Assembly (NCBI RefSeq): GCF_011397635.1
Contig: NC_064759.1
Coordinates: 13,660,428-13,724,427 of the forward strand
Reading direction: 5' to 3'
DNA: 64,000 nucleotides
Origin: Epinephelus fuscoguttatus
Taxonomy: Eukaryota; Chordata; Actinopteri; Perciformes; Serranidae
Shown: positions 35,437 through 50,656 of the stretch, piece by piece
Layout: the number at the start of each line of letters is the position of its first letter
How positions within the stretch are numbered: the stretch's first letter is position 1
Notes under the pieces: generated by a model
What the model was told of the DNA's origin: nothing
What the model saw: only the letters and a program-made list of their open reading frames with translations
The model's database searches: none
Position numbers and translations under genes: made by a program

Positions 35437-35784
35437 TTCATTGAAGAACAAACACAAAACTGTGAGACAAACATACGACAGAGTGATTGTTTGAAATGTA
35501 AAACCAGGAAGGTGTCTGTATATTAAATAGAAGAATTGTGGTTTAATACACTTTGCGTGTTTCCTTAAAAACAGAAAAAGATTATTTACATAAGTGCTCC
35601 CGACCCTGGAAATAGTGGGTAGTGCATTTCAGTTGGACCCTCGTGGTGCTCTCTTTGGTCCTGGAGGTCCCTGTTGCGTCTGTGAGTCGAGTCCAAACTG
35701 TCTCTGTGCCTTGTAAGAGTTGGACTCAGCAAATGTGGTAGTCATCATGGTAAATGACTGTTGTCATGGCAGCAAAAGTTGGGC

Positions 35785-38700
35785 TCAGTCCTCATGGTTC
35801 TCATCCTCTCCTCTCTGTTTGCGTGCAAAGAATCCCATCTGACAAGAAATGAGATAGAGATTGATGCTCTGTCTACAACATGTTCATTTCCTGAATTAAT
35901 GTGAGGTAACTGTGAAGTGAAAATACCTTCCATAGTACGAAAATGATGAGGGCCAGTAACAGCAAACCTCCAATGATGCTACCAATCAGAATCCACAGTG
36001 AGATGGGGATAGCTCGGCCCTTTAGCACCTCCAGTACAGTCTACAGAAAAATGGATGATGGGAGAGCTTAGAGAAAGTAAATGCCACTCCAAAATCTGCC
36101 CATTAAAATCCCACTACAGTCGTCTTACCTCTCTCCAGACTGTCTCCGTGCCCAGCGTGATGAGGTTAGTCTCCTGAGCGGCGACGTGATAAGTACCGAT
36201 TATCCTCACTGACTTATATTTGGCCTACAGAAAGAGACACAAAGGTGATGACCACTGTGTTTGTCATAGGACAGAAAAATTGAGGCTGAACTGAGCATCT
36301 GTGCTCAGTAGTGTAACTCACTTTTCTGAAAAAATCGTCATGAACTCTGCGGCTGACACGAATGATGGCAGCCTGCCCTCTCAGGAGCTGCTGGACTTCA
36401 CACACAATCTCAGTGCACCATGATCTGCTGCAGTTCTAAACAAATAGATGTGAACAAGCATGTTAAAGGAATCATTCACCCACAAGATGATTATTTGTAC
36501 ATCAGTTACTCACTGTGTGACATTGAATTTGTGAAGAGAACTTTTTCAAACTATCCATTTATAAACTCAATCACAACTCCTGCAGTATAATCCAAGTCTC
36601 TTTTATCCTTAGTATTAAATCTTTCAATTTAAAACCATCCATCCATTTTCATTTGCTTATCCGGGGCCAGGTCACGGGGGCAGCAGGGTGAGCAAAGCAC
36701 TCCAGATGTCCCTTTCTATAGCAACGCTTTTCAACTCCTTCTGAGGGATCCCGAGGCATTCCCAGGCCAGATGAGATATATAATCCCTCCAGGGTGTTGT
36801 AGTTCTGCCCCAGAGCCTCCTAACAGGTGGACATGCCTGGAAAACCTCTAACATTCCTGATCAGATGCCTGAACCACCTCAACTGGCATCTGCCGAAAGG
36901 AAGAAGCCATGGCTCTTCTACAAGCTCCCTCCAAATGTCCGAGGTCTTCACCCTATCTCTAAGATATGGCCCTCTGAGCCACCCTACGAGAGAAACTCTT
37001 CGGCTGCTTGTATCCACAGTTTCATTCTTTCGGTCACTATCCAAAGCTCTTGACCGGAACGTAGATGTGCCGATAAAAAGAAAGCTTCGCCTTCTGGCTC
37101 AGCTCCCTCTTCTCAGTGATGGTCCTCTGCAACACCTTCATCACTGCTGATGCTGCACCAAACTACCTGTCTTTCTCATCCTTCATTTTACCCTCAGTTG
37201 TTAACGAGATCCCGAACCTGAACCTCTTCGCTTCGTTTTCTGGCAGAGAACCATGGCCTCAGACTTGGAGGTACCAACTGTCATCTGTTCAAAACACTTC
37301 TGCATAAATGGTCTCATGCATGCACAGGTGGCGCACCAAGGCAAGCATCTGCATTTAAACTGTGCCCAATTGAATGCACAAGCAGAATTCAAACACGTGT
37401 TTGCCCAGGCAAGCTACATGTATGTGAAAGTGTTTTTAAATAGATGTTTTGATAAAGTTTTGCTGTTGTTTAACGCACCCCCCTTTATGTCACTTAATTT
37501 CAGATTTCCCTTAATTTTTGGATTGTTTTTCACTGTGAAGGCATGCGAGAAAAACTGAATTCCCGAATTCATTGTAACACAGGAGGAGTAGTTGATATAT
37601 ATATATGATCATTCTGTGGGTGAAGTATTCCTTGAGCATTTATAGTCAAGTCAGTTTTATTATAAAGCACTAAAGCATAACAAAAGTTAAGGACACTTTG
37701 ATATAGAGCAGGTCTAGACCATACTCTTGATATACATAAAAACTCAACAAATCAAACGAATTCCCACTAAGAGCCAGCAAAGTGACGACAGTGACAAGAG
37801 AAACTTCTTTTAAGAGGCAGAAACCTCGAGCAGAACCAGACTCTATGGTGGGCGGCCATCTGCTGCGACCGGCTGGATATACTGATGCTGCATAGTGTTC
37901 AGTCACTGCTGTGCTACCAGGGGCCTCACCAGTATGTCATTCTGCATCATGTCTTCGGGATGAAGGGAGCGCACATCTCTCTGTCTGGCCTTCAGCTGGG
38001 CCAGATCACTCAGCACGCTGCAGTTCACCCCTGTGGCCTAGGGGACAATTTAAATATGTCAAATATGATCTAAGAGAGAGACTCGCAACACTCACACTGC
38101 AGCACAACTCACGTTGTATGAAAAGACGTCGGTGACGGTCATGAAGACACTGTCTCCTGCAGCCACAGAGGGCAGATGCAGCCTCAGCTCCACATTACTC
38201 ACAGAGTAACAGCCGAGGTTCTGCAGCTACAAACACACAAAACAGCTCTAATTTAGCCTCATCTTGTTTTTCAAGAGCAATGATGACTTCTCAGCTTTAC
38301 AACTCAGAGCCATGGGTTGCATTAATGTTTGTAAAAAGCATGTGAGCTTTACCCTAAGGTGCGTGTAGAACTCTGGTCCTATTGCCTCCGACACTGTCCG
38401 AGTGGGGTGGACCTCATATCGGTTCAAATTAGAGTCACTGCACAGGAAAACGGGAAAAACACATTCTTACACAGATATTTAAAGCAGCTAAAATATCTGA
38501 TTATTAAATAAAACATACAGTGCTGTGCACGTACCTGCTGACAAACAAGTCTGGTTCATACTGCACAAAACTCTGCAGCTGAACACTGTTGTCCCCCAAA
38601 GTATCTTCTCTTTCCACACTGTCACTGTAAGAGAACCAGAGGGTTACATAAACTCAGGAGCTTTTCACGGATATTTTCCTCTACGTTTTGGCTTCTCATC

Positions 38701-41700
38701 CAAACGCAGACAGAGTTTTAGGTCACTATAGCAGAGATTTTTTAAAATGCCCTCCAAGGTGCAGATTTTTCAAACTCCGACTACAATCTATCTATGTTGA
38801 TATATAAAATGGAGTGTTTGGAAAATGATGACATCCTGAGGCCTGTACTACGAAGCCAGTTCAACTTACCCAGGATATCTTTTTGTACTTGGTTTGACTA
38901 AGTCTTAACATTGGCCATCTGGATAACTGGTACTACAAAGTTGGTTATCAACTAGTTCAGTCAGCTCTGGGTTTTCCTATCTGGTTAATTACAAGGGACA
39001 TCATCAGAACCATGAATGAAGTAGAGTGCTTCATATGATATGAAATGAAATGGTACCAAAAGTGTCTTGGACTATGAGATAGTAAAATGTCAGTGGCGTG
39101 GGGTGTAAATGATACCTTGTGATCTTAAAACGGAAAATGCTAAAACACTGAAAATTCACCGTCAGACACAACATAAATTGTGAAAGTGATTCCAGACTGT
39201 TTCTGCTACTAAAGTAAAGGGTGGAAAAGTAGCCTCGTTAATGACTGATGAGGTCTACCTGACCCAAATGTGGCATTTATTATTACGGGCACCAATTAAC
39301 AGTGTGTGGATTATTTTACAAATAAAATATTATTTGTTTTATCCTTGTTTTCATCACACAGGTGTCTCATGTTATTTTGAGCTGCAGTGATGGAATCAGA
39401 GGGTAAAATAACAAGACTGTCAGCTATCACTGCGGACTAACTTTGCATTAGTTAAAATCCTGCTAAAATCATGTGTTTAGTGTGTAAACGATGTGTGTTT
39501 GTTAGAAGCTTTGTTTTGAAACCAGTGGAAACAAAGTCCTGAGACAATGAAGTGATTTTTCTGACTTATAACAACATACAGGCTGCTCTTTTTTACCTGT
39601 CACTCCAGACTTTCATCCATGAATACTTTTTTCTTCAGTGATCTGATTGGTAAGAGGTCGGGGTGTTGACAGGCTGTGATCCAATACTCACTCCAGAGCT
39701 AGTTAGGTGTACAGCGCAAGTTGCCACAGTGATTTATCCCGGTAAAAAGAGAACCTGCTTAATAATACCAAAAACCCTGAGTTAACCTCTAATTTACCTT
39801 GCTAACTTCAAATTCTGCTTTGTAGCACAGGCCTCTGTCCACATTTCAAGCCTATCAATTGTCGCTTTGTGTAATGGGCTTGGTGTGATGACTACTTTAC
39901 ACTTTAACTTGGTACTGCTGCAGCACTTCATGGACTAACAGAGCCGTCTGCTGCACCCAGTTTGGACCACCAGAAACTGGGATGATTCACAGAATGAGAT
40001 GGTTGTTGAAGAAAACTTTTGCATGTCCTGAGCTTTACTGGCGTTGTTGAGTTCTCCTGTATTTATGTGTAAGGGGAGGATCTCCAGTCATTGCTGTTTT
40101 GAGAAGGGTAACGTTACCCTTTGATTTTACTGTCTTCGAAACGAGAGGAGACTGCAGGTGGGCATTTAAACACGTTTTTGCATTGCAGTGTGTATGGAGG
40201 TATTTTGTAAAACTTTAGTCGTGTTGACAGAATTTTGGGTGAGAAAATATCTGTATTAAATATCTGCAAATGTGTTAAAAGAGCTTTAATATCTGGTTCT
40301 GCAAACAATCTTAAACCCTTCATGTTTATTGAGGTTTCCAGTGTTAGGAACAATAGAGCTACCTGGCAGCATGAAGCTTCATCTGGACTCGACTGTGCAG
40401 CGATGTGCAGCTGAACTCAAACTCCAACATGAAGTTAACCTGCAAACAACAGAAGAGAAGGGCCTGCTGAAGTGACACATTTCACCTGGAGGAAGTGAAG
40501 TATGAGTGGGCTGAGTCGAGAGAATGATGCAGCTATTTCCTCGGCATGGACGTACTTTTGACTGGGAGCGAAAGACTGGATAGCTGACGTTACATGAGTG
40601 GCTGTTGGCACTGAGTGCTGTACACTCGATCTTAAAGTGGGCATCCTCCTACATCGAAAGAAAAGCGAGAAACAGAAATTCTGCGTTAGTTTGTAGATCG
40701 GTGTTAACATGTACACGGGTGAGTTACATGTAGCAGTGTATGCGTGTGCCTTACTCTGATGCTGAGGCTGGAGAAGTGCAGGTTGCGTGAATAATGCAGC
40801 GTCAGGCTGGTGTTGTAGGCGTTTTCCAGTCTGTTCTCAAGCTGCACCTCCACCGCTAGACGCCTACGAGGGCTGCGAATCACATAAGGCTTCTGTCTGT
40901 GGAGGAAACAATGAAAACTCACTGAAACGGAACAACTGAGGAGATATCTGATCTTGTCATGTGGAAAGAAAAGAGACTAGAGGAATATCCAGAATCAGTA
41001 CCTCGTCCCAGAGATGTCCATATGAGCCTGCAGCACCAGGTCTGTTGTGCACACATCGTCCTCACCGCAGTCTTTAAAGAACTGGATCTGCAGAGGTCAA
41101 AGTGGAGAGGTCAGTGTGTTTGATGGAGAACTGAGAGGGGAAATGTGGCGCAGTAGAGGAACTAGTAATGATAACCACTCACAGATTTCTTTACAGTTGT
41201 TGGCCAGCCTTCATCCAACACTGGACCGCTCTCTGTATTATTGATCTTAAACCGCAGCGAGAAGCTAATTGGACGGATGTAATCTGCTGTGTCCTGCAAC
41301 AAAGATGAAATAAAGTCACTGTTTGTCCTGCTGCATGTGCATGAGGATGACTGTCATACTTGTGTGTACCAGTGCTCACATAGACGTGGAAGGGCAGCTT
41401 GTAGCAGAGAGTTTGTCCTGTGCGAACTCGTACTGCCAGCTGGGTCTGTCGGTGGGAGCTGTCGTCAAACAGCGCCCTCGCAGACAACTTCCTGTCATCC
41501 AACATGGCCGACACCCACAGATCTGAGGAGAGAGCAGGTAATTGGGACAGATGGTGAGTGTTGGAAAATCCCCATTCTAATTATTATGTGTGCCTGGCCA
41601 ATTCACAGCACTTACAGTCCTCGTTATGAGGATTAGAGAGGGTAAAAAATAGAAGTGTTATACCGAAGCTGTTGCTGTGTGGTCCAGGGGAGCGGGAGAC

Positions 41701-44700
41701 GGTGGTGAAGCAGGCAGTGGCATTGAGACAGGCTGAATCTCTGCCTCCCCTCTGGCAGGTCTTCTGGATGACGTTGATGGAGTGTGGCTGGAAGGACAGA
41801 CTCACATTGATCTGGACTATGCTTCGAGAGCTGGGGACAGCAGGGACAGTGGATGATAAAACAGGGTTTCATTTTTAGCCATGTGACGCCACAGAAATAT
41901 CAGAGTCTGGGCTGCAATCTGTACAAGAACCCTACTGTAATGCAAGGATTTATTATCAAATGAATGCAAATGAATCATACTTTTGAGGGTCTGAAGATGC
42001 TTGAAAAAAGTCATGAAACTTTCCACAAGCATTTGAACTTGTGGAAAAACTGATTTTTTTTAGGTTTCATGTTCAGGTGTGACAAAATGGTTTGATAGTG
42101 CCTCCTAAATGAATTTCAGTGGAGTAGCCATTGTGATAACGCATCATCCAAGCAGCAGCCTCCGGGGCTGAAAAGTGACGCCAACATAGAGGCGCAAAAA
42201 ACTGCAGTTCCTTGAATGGCCACTTGAGGCTGACTCCAGAAGTGAGTCAATCCCCATAGACCCTCACGTTAAAATGCGTAACTTAACAGCAGAAATAAAG
42301 ATGTTTACAGTCTGGTACAAAAAAAAAAACAGCTCTCGGTACAAAAAAAACCAGCTCTCCATAGCTAATTTCAACATTTTTGACAACCGTACAAGGGGTG
42401 CATTTTTTTATGCATCTCACCTGTTTACATTTTATTAAGGCTTAGAGCTATGCATATTTAAGGGTGTGGCTGCTTGAGTGACAGGTTGTCTGCAAGACGT
42501 AGCTACAGTCTATGAGTCCACAGCTCCACCCTCTTGTCCAAATTCGGTCACTTCAAGCTCCAAAAAACCAAGATGGCAATGGCTGGTTTCAAATCACGAG
42601 TCCATCAATTAATGGGTGACATCACGGTGGTTACATCTATTACTTTATACAGTCAGTGGTTTCACCTACATGTATAAAATTTGATAGGCATATGAAACAC
42701 CCCAAGACTTAAAAAAAAAACAACTTTAGGAGCCATATCCTAAATCGAAACAGAAAGTCAGCCAATATTTTTGGCCATGTTCAGGTGCTGTACTTAACAA
42801 ATTACTCCTAGAGAATGAATCAAATCGACTTCACATACTTTAGTCCAATCTTAAGACCTTAACGATGAAAAGTTGGTAGAATTTTGAGATTTCATGGAAT
42901 GTCGTTGCCATTTTGTGCGTTTCACCATAAAAAGGAAGTCATAACTTAAGCATTCATGGTCCAGTCTGACCCAGAGAGTCCAAGCCAGAGGAGATCTATG
43001 TGACAATATGGAGTCATAGTCACTGCACTTTAACAAACTCCTCCAAGAGAATTAATCAGATTGACTTCAAATTCCATTAGTACAATCTTAAAGGGGAACA
43101 TCACCCATTTTCAGAATTCATGTATTATTCCTGTGGTCTATGACAGTCCAGAAATATGAGTAAACATGAACAATTCTCTCCCAAATCCAAAAAATAGAGT
43201 GCTAAAACTTAAATTTGTGATGTCAGAATATAAAGTCTGGAGCATAGACAATAAACTGGGAAACATATTTGCAATCACCCAGGGTAATGTTCTGAGTATA
43301 TGGACACATTTTTTTTGTTATATATATTTTCTGTTAATATAATAAAGCTAATTTAGGTTTTAAAAAGAAAACAAACATGTGGGTCCACAAAATCAGACTG
43401 TCATTCATTGTCTGTGGAGAAGCTCCAGATATTATACTCTTTAATATCACAAGTTTGAGACTAACTCCTCTGGTTTCTGGCTCGGGGAGAGAGTAGCCTA
43501 TGGTCATAAATATTGATTAAATTTTCCTTTAAGTCCTTACAAATGGAAAATTGTTAAGATTTTGAGGTTTTGTGGAATGACGTTGGCATGGCGTGGCGAC
43601 CATTCAGTGTGTTTTAACATAAAACAGTAAGCTGTAAATTGGATGCACATTGTCCAATCTGCCCAAAGTTTGTCATGCTTGCTAAGAGTCCAGGCCTGAG
43701 GACATCTACATGCCCATATAAGGTCAAAGTAACTGCACCAACTGTGGAAAACAGGAAGCAGGACTTGTGTGACAAACATTCAACTTACATGAAATTTACA
43801 TTGTGTGGTCACTGCAACATAATTTTTGTTCAGTGGGTGTTCTGTACTGTAGCATGGTAGACATAGGAGTACAAATTTTGCACTACGTCATCTACAGCGC
43901 CACACACTCCACACGGGAAATAACACCTAATTCAGCATCCTGCCAGAACCCTGCATGTGAAGGACATTGTGGGGGCCTGTTCGTCACTGCTTGCATCTTT
44001 AATTTTGTAAAAGATTTGTTTGTTTTATGTGGAAACTCACTGGCCGTGTTGTCGAGCTTAATCATCTCCTAGAGCCTGCAGCTATAACATATGCAGTGCC
44101 CTTCCCTCCCTCCCCAACTCTGCCCCTACCCACCTGAGCAGTACAGCACTGCCCTGTGCTCCCACTGCCAAGTCTATTAGCTCATCTCCATCCAGGTCCA
44201 ACCGAGCACTCACACTGCGGCCAAAATACTGCAGGGAGGGTGAAATTGATGATCCTGAAATTCGCTGAGAGGAGGAGAGAGGCAGAAACACAAACTCAGT
44301 TTGACTGAATCCTAAAATACACCAGTAATAATGTATTTGTACCCACATGACAAGTACCTGCTTGTAATTGTGGATGACGTAGATGCCATCTCCGTGGTAG
44401 ACATAGATGGCGCCCCTGTGCTCATCCTCCAGCGGGGCTCCCACCAGCAGGTCAGTGAAGCCATCGTGGTTGAGGTCTGGAGCAGCTGCCAGTGCGTAAC
44501 CAAACCTGGCATCCTGAGACTTGTCCTCTGACTTCAGTGTACCGTTAGATACAAACACCTCCTCCTGGGGGGAAAGAAAGAGGAGGGAAGAATGGTGAAA
44601 AACATGGAGGGATATAGGATTTAATAAATGTTGTGTATTATCACACTGATTGCATAAATGATCCATGAGGAGGACGATCAGTGCTGTCTTACCCCACTGA

Positions 44701-47700
44701 GGGTGTAGATGTAGACTCTCCCAGCCTCCTTATTTCCTGAGCCGAGGAACATTGGAGCTGCGACCAGAAGGACATCTGTGATGCCATCCTGGTCGATATC
44801 CAGCCCACAAACCTCACTGCCGTAGTAAGATCCAATCTACACACAGGGACATGCTCTTTCAGTTTACTGCCACTAGGTGGAGTCATTGCTTCAGTCTCTG
44901 AGAAATAACATTCCTGCTGTTTTCTGCTAAACAAGTAAATAAACAACAGCAGCTGCAGGGAGAGGAGAGAGCTTTACCTGTTCTCCATTGAGGGCCTGAA
45001 CAATGTTGACATCACCCTCATTGCTGAGCTCAAACAGGATGACTTTGCCTTTGTGTTTGAATCGAGGAGCTCCAGCTACGTACAGTGTCTTCCAGTCACC
45101 GACTATCACAGATGACACTGTGTAACCTGGAAACACAAACAAATACACATCATCCAACACTGCAACCTAATCTATGGCCTTCAGTAAAGACTTAATGAGT
45201 CATGCTGGTGTTGCTGAATGTTTTGATCCCTTTCTACAATCCAGTACTGTCACCACTGTTGCTCACCATTTTGACCATTAGAATCAACTTGCATTGAAAT
45301 GTGTTTGAGTTCAGTAATGTGTCACATCTTGTTGACCTTATATTTTTGTCATTTGCATCATGTTACACGGTCATGCAACCGAGAGTGTGGTCTGACTTTG
45401 GCGTACTCCGAGGGCGGTGGGTTTTTACATACTGGTGGAAAGCTTTGAGAGTTGGCTCCAGAACAGGAGTTCATTCACAAGTTATGTTAAGATAAACAAT
45501 AAGCAAACGTGGATGTTTTGGAAAGGATCACATGAATTTTGAAGCTTATTACACTGAAAGAGGTTTCTGTTTAGTATACAGCCAGAACTGGATTAAAATG
45601 GGTTATTTTCCCAGAAGGGCCCCCGGTTCAGTGTTTGGCAATTACGCTGTATGGGATGTTAAACTGAAGATCTTTGGGCTGTGGACCGTTTGTAAACCAC
45701 AACACAAAATTTAAAGATGTCTCCTTGGGTGTAGGAAATTATAGCTTTCTCATTATGTTCTGATATTTTATAGAGGAAGGAGATTAATTGATTGAGTCGA
45801 GATCAATCCTGAACTAACTTGTAAGGACTTGTGTCCCACATGTGAGTTAATTCAACCCTGCAGCCAGTAATGGCCCTGAAACATCAAACCAATGGTCAGC
45901 CGTTGGAAGTCGATGAGCATTTGTCACCCTAGTTTTTGTGGTGTGTCCCGCACCCTTGGCTCTAGCTGGTCCTTGTCAGCTTTTATTGTTTTTTTGGCCG
46001 ATTCAGCAAGTCCAATTGGCATTGGAGACGACAGAGCCTGTCAGTGAATGAAATCGCTCTGATTGGCAGTTCAGCTCAGAGCACGAGAAGAGAAATGGAA
46101 GCAAACAAACTACTAAAGTGAAGAGGCCGTGAGATCAAAACAAACTTCTTATATTAAGTAAGATTATTTTCTTAGACACTGAGAGACTCAACATGAGGTA
46201 GTGCTGTTAATGTCCAAACTGGTTAACTAGCACCTTCTATCCGTCCTGTCATTCTTCCAGTTTCCTATTTTCCTACTATGGAGAGTTATTTCCTTTCACG
46301 CAGGTGCAGAATGTCCATGCCAGTTGGCCATTGACTGTCGTCTTTGTGGTGTGTTCAAGGGCAACTTTTTGGCCAAGACACAAACGATGTGAGGCGAAGC
46401 AGTCAGCCTTCATTGGTGCTAGTTCCTTGATGTCAGTTTGGTGTGTCTGGGCCAAAGTTTCTAGTGTCTGGGCTTCCCACCAACACATTAAAAGCACCCC
46501 CTTAAAGAATCAGTCTGAGTTACACTGCATGAAGACATAATGAGCTATAGCTATGAGTTATAGTTATGCACTAACATGCAAAAAAAAATGTGATCCTTTT
46601 TGTGTCATGTTCAGCAGTGTGATCTGTGGTTACCTAAATAAGCAGCATGGTTTTTGAGCTCCAGTGGAAACTCGCTTTCAAAAGCCTCTCTGGGCGGCAT
46701 GATGCGCCCATTGGTCCCTTCCTTCAACACCCCGCCATCCCAGTCATAGGCGCCAACCATCCCAAACAGGATGCCATCCTGAAGAATGGAGAAGGGCATG
46801 GATGACAAACTTAAAACACATGCGCTTTGCACATAAATGAACAGCTACCGAACTTACATCCAGTGTGTGTGTGGAGAAGCCGATCTGAGACATCTCCATG
46901 TGGAACGAGCTCTCGTTGTAGCCCAGAGTGCCTGCAGGTGGACAGAGAGAGCAAGTCAGTATTCTCCATCGTCACGTTTCTTCACACACCTCCTCCCTTC
47001 CTTCCTTTCCCTCTCAGGATCTGATCTAGATGGGATCATCAGCACCCTCACTCACCCTGAGGACCACAGGTGGTAGACATGCCTCACCCTTTCCTCTCCT
47101 CCTGTCTCTTCCTCTCTGATCTCCCTAAACATTGAAAGGTGGCATCACTTTTCATCAGCCTTCATCTCATGTTCCCGCAACTATTGTGATAGCTGTACAT
47201 TCCCTTCTACCCTCTTTTCCTTTTCTTGCTGTCTCTGCAGGGCTGCTGTGTATTTTTTCACACTGACCAAACCCTCCGTCGCTTTCTTCCGCCCTGTTAA
47301 ATATTCTTTGTCCACTTCTGTTTCATATTCGTGTATTTTATTCTTCCTCTTCTTTTTCAGGCTCTGCTTTTAGTTTTTGTGTCCTCGTGTTTATTTCATT
47401 TATATTTGTAGAATAACTAGTCTAACTGATTAATCAAAATAAGATGATTAGTCTGACAGTGCTACTGTCAGAAATTGTAAATTACTTTGTCAGCAAGGAG
47501 ACCAATAGCTAGTACAGTGCATGCCATCATGTGAGACAACTAGATATTAAAGCTGAAAGCAGCGATACTGGCTCTCGCACCTTCTCACACATTGAGGGTG
47601 CCAGTGAAATCTGGTTGATGTAGCTGTGCATTACCATGACTGTTAGACACTGTGCAAACAACTTAGACTTCTCCCTCATTCAGTTGGAAATGACAGATCG

Positions 47701-50623
47701 CAAATTGTGTATCACTTTCTGTGTCCACTATGTGACCCCCCCAAAAAACAGAGTAGCTATATGTCCTGTTGCTGCATATCATGTGTAGCATTACACACCA
47801 CTTGAATAATGGAAATTTGACGCCTCTCCACGGCCACACTGTTGGACGAAAAGTTTAAGTTTTAGCAGCTTTTCATCTCAAAGTTCTTTAAATGGCACAG
47901 GCAATATATAAAGTCTCTAAGACAGGGGTCTCAAACTCACGGCCCGGGGGCCAGACACGGCCCTCCAGACTATTCTATACGGCCCGCTATTTGATATCAA
48001 TTCATAGTGAAATCCGGCCCTCTGCGGCCGTGAACGCAGCGGACCTTGAATGCGGCCTTGTCACGACTGAGGAAAAATGCCAGATTCTGTTTTTGACCCT
48101 TCAGCGCATCATCCTAGGACCCTTGAACGCATCACCACACCTGAAACCAAGTAGAAAAAAACAAACATTTGGCACGCTGCTAACACTATGGCCAAAAGAA
48201 TGGTTGACGCTGAGTACAGAGTGTTTCAGGAGAAGTGGGAGACTGATTATTTCTTTGCTGAGTTTAAGGGGAATGCCACCTGTTTCATCTGCAATGAGAA
48301 TATTGCCATGTTTAAGGAGTACAATCTAAAGCGGCATTATTCAACTAAACATGCAGAACAGTATGCTAAGTACCAGGGAGATGAACGGACACAATGAGCT
48401 GCACAGCTAAAGAAAGGACTGTCAACGCAACAAAACTTCTTCCAGAGAGCAAGAAAGGAGTCCGATGCAGCACTTGAAGCAAGTTACGCTGTCAGTGAGA
48501 TGATCGCCAATTGAAATTCAGTTTTTTTCAATCATTTTTTGTGGAATACTTGAAGTGGCCCCCTTGGGACAAGACTGGATGCTCAGCGGTCCTCAGGTAA
48601 TTTGAGTTTGAGACCCCTGCTCTAAGAGGACTGGGTGGCGAGGTGGTGGAGTGGTTAGCATTGTTGCCTCACAGCAAGAGGGTTCCTGGTTTGTACCCGG
48701 GGTGGGGGGTTCAAACAGTTTGCATGTTCTCCCTGTGTCAGCATGGGTTTTCTCTGGGTACTCCGGCTTCCTCCCACAGTCCAAAGACATGCAGGTTAAC
48801 TGGTGACTCTAAATTGTCCGTAGGTGTGAATGTGAGAATGAATGGTTGTCTGTTTTCTATGTGTCAGCCCTGTGATAGTCTGGCGACCTGTCCAGGATGT
48901 ACCCTGCCTCTCGCCCAATGTCAGCTGGGATAGGCTCCAGCCCCCCTCAACAGGATAAGGGGTTACAGAAATGAATGAACCTAGGAGGACTCTGTGACAG
49001 TCTGAACTCTAAATGGCAAAAATACACAAAAAAATCCAGTCAGCTTAAAATGGCTGACGTCCTGTTGGGTTTAGAATATGGCTCCAAAAGACCTTTTTTT
49101 TTTTTTTTTTTTTTACATATATATATAAATCTTGGGATATTACATGTGCCTCCCAATTTTGGTACATCCAGGTGAAGCATAGCCAGTTGCAGGAGCTACC
49201 TCTTTGAAGTTTTAAAGGGGGTGCTACCGAGCCATTTTGTCACACCTGAGCATGAAGTCTGTAAAATATCAAATTATTTTACTAGTTCTGATGTGAATGC
49301 AAAGTTTCATGATTTTTCCAGCATCTTTAGCGTCTCAAAATATGATTAATCTGGGAAAATAATAATAATTCCTTGCGTTTCAATGGGGTCCTTAGGGCAC
49401 TGATGAAACTTGATGGATTTTTATAAAATTAACCTGACTGATAAATCATGTAGTTTGTAACACCAAAGATCTTTGGTGCTAATCATACAGTAATTCCTTT
49501 TTTAACAGTACATCTTTCAATCATCCATGGCCTCCTTCCTTTAATCACAAACCTTCCAGAGTGAAGATGCGATCTCCAAGGGCATCCACAATGTCATTGA
49601 GCGCAGCTTCGTCGGTCACATTGAAAAAATACTTCTCTTCGGGGTCGCTGGCGATAGTCTTGATCTCTTTAATAAACGTCTCAGGGTCCTGCTGTCGGCG
49701 AATGTAATGACCCAGAACCTGGAGCCCAGCGTGAGAGAAAGAGAAAATAGGGTAAATGAATAAGCAGATAACACAAGCTCTATAAAACATCAACGGATTA
49801 AAGTGGAAGCAGAGAGAGGGGTTAAAGTGACAAAAACGGAGCACATGCACAGACACTTTGGCACATATCGGAGCAATCACTTCTCCATGTTCTGACAGGA
49901 CAGTGGAGAGAGAAAGAGAGAAGTTAGGAGGAGAAGAGAGGGCCAACATCACCCTCAGATACTACACACATAAACTGGAGCTGCAGGAGTTAAAATGAAA
50001 GTAAACACACTTTGTAGCTGCGTCACTACCTGTGTAATTTAATAGTAATTAAGCAGTTACCTAAAGGCAACAAATTGACTGGAAAACATAAGACGAGGGG
50101 AAATGGTGGCCACCAGAGATTTGTAAATGAGGAGCGCAGGCCTAGCACCGAGGTGAAGAGATGACGGATGCAGAAGATATACTGTAGCAGCAGTGGCCTA
50201 TGGCTTAACGCCTGAAGTACAAATGAGAAAATTCCATAAGAGAAACCAAACCCAAGAATCTCCCCCTGTGACTCCAGCTGCCAAGCAAACTAAGGAAATC
50301 CTCTGTTTTCAAAGGGTAGGGGACGGAGAGGGGTGTAGAGTGTAACGTAAAGAGAGCCAACATATAAATATGTACATTAAGAACTTATAAATTCCACTCA
50401 GGCTGCCAACTGCTGCTGCTTTTATATAGTCATGAACACACAAAGAGAAGAGTAACGACAGGAAGGATACATTCTCATTAAAGTATAGAGCACACATTCA
50501 GATTTAAAGGACTTGGAGACACTACGGAATTTGAATGTATGACTACATACACACACACATAAATATATACATATATACATACATAATTGGTTTATATAAA
50601 TGCATACACAAACACATACATAA

Positions 50624-50656
<33 letters not shown>

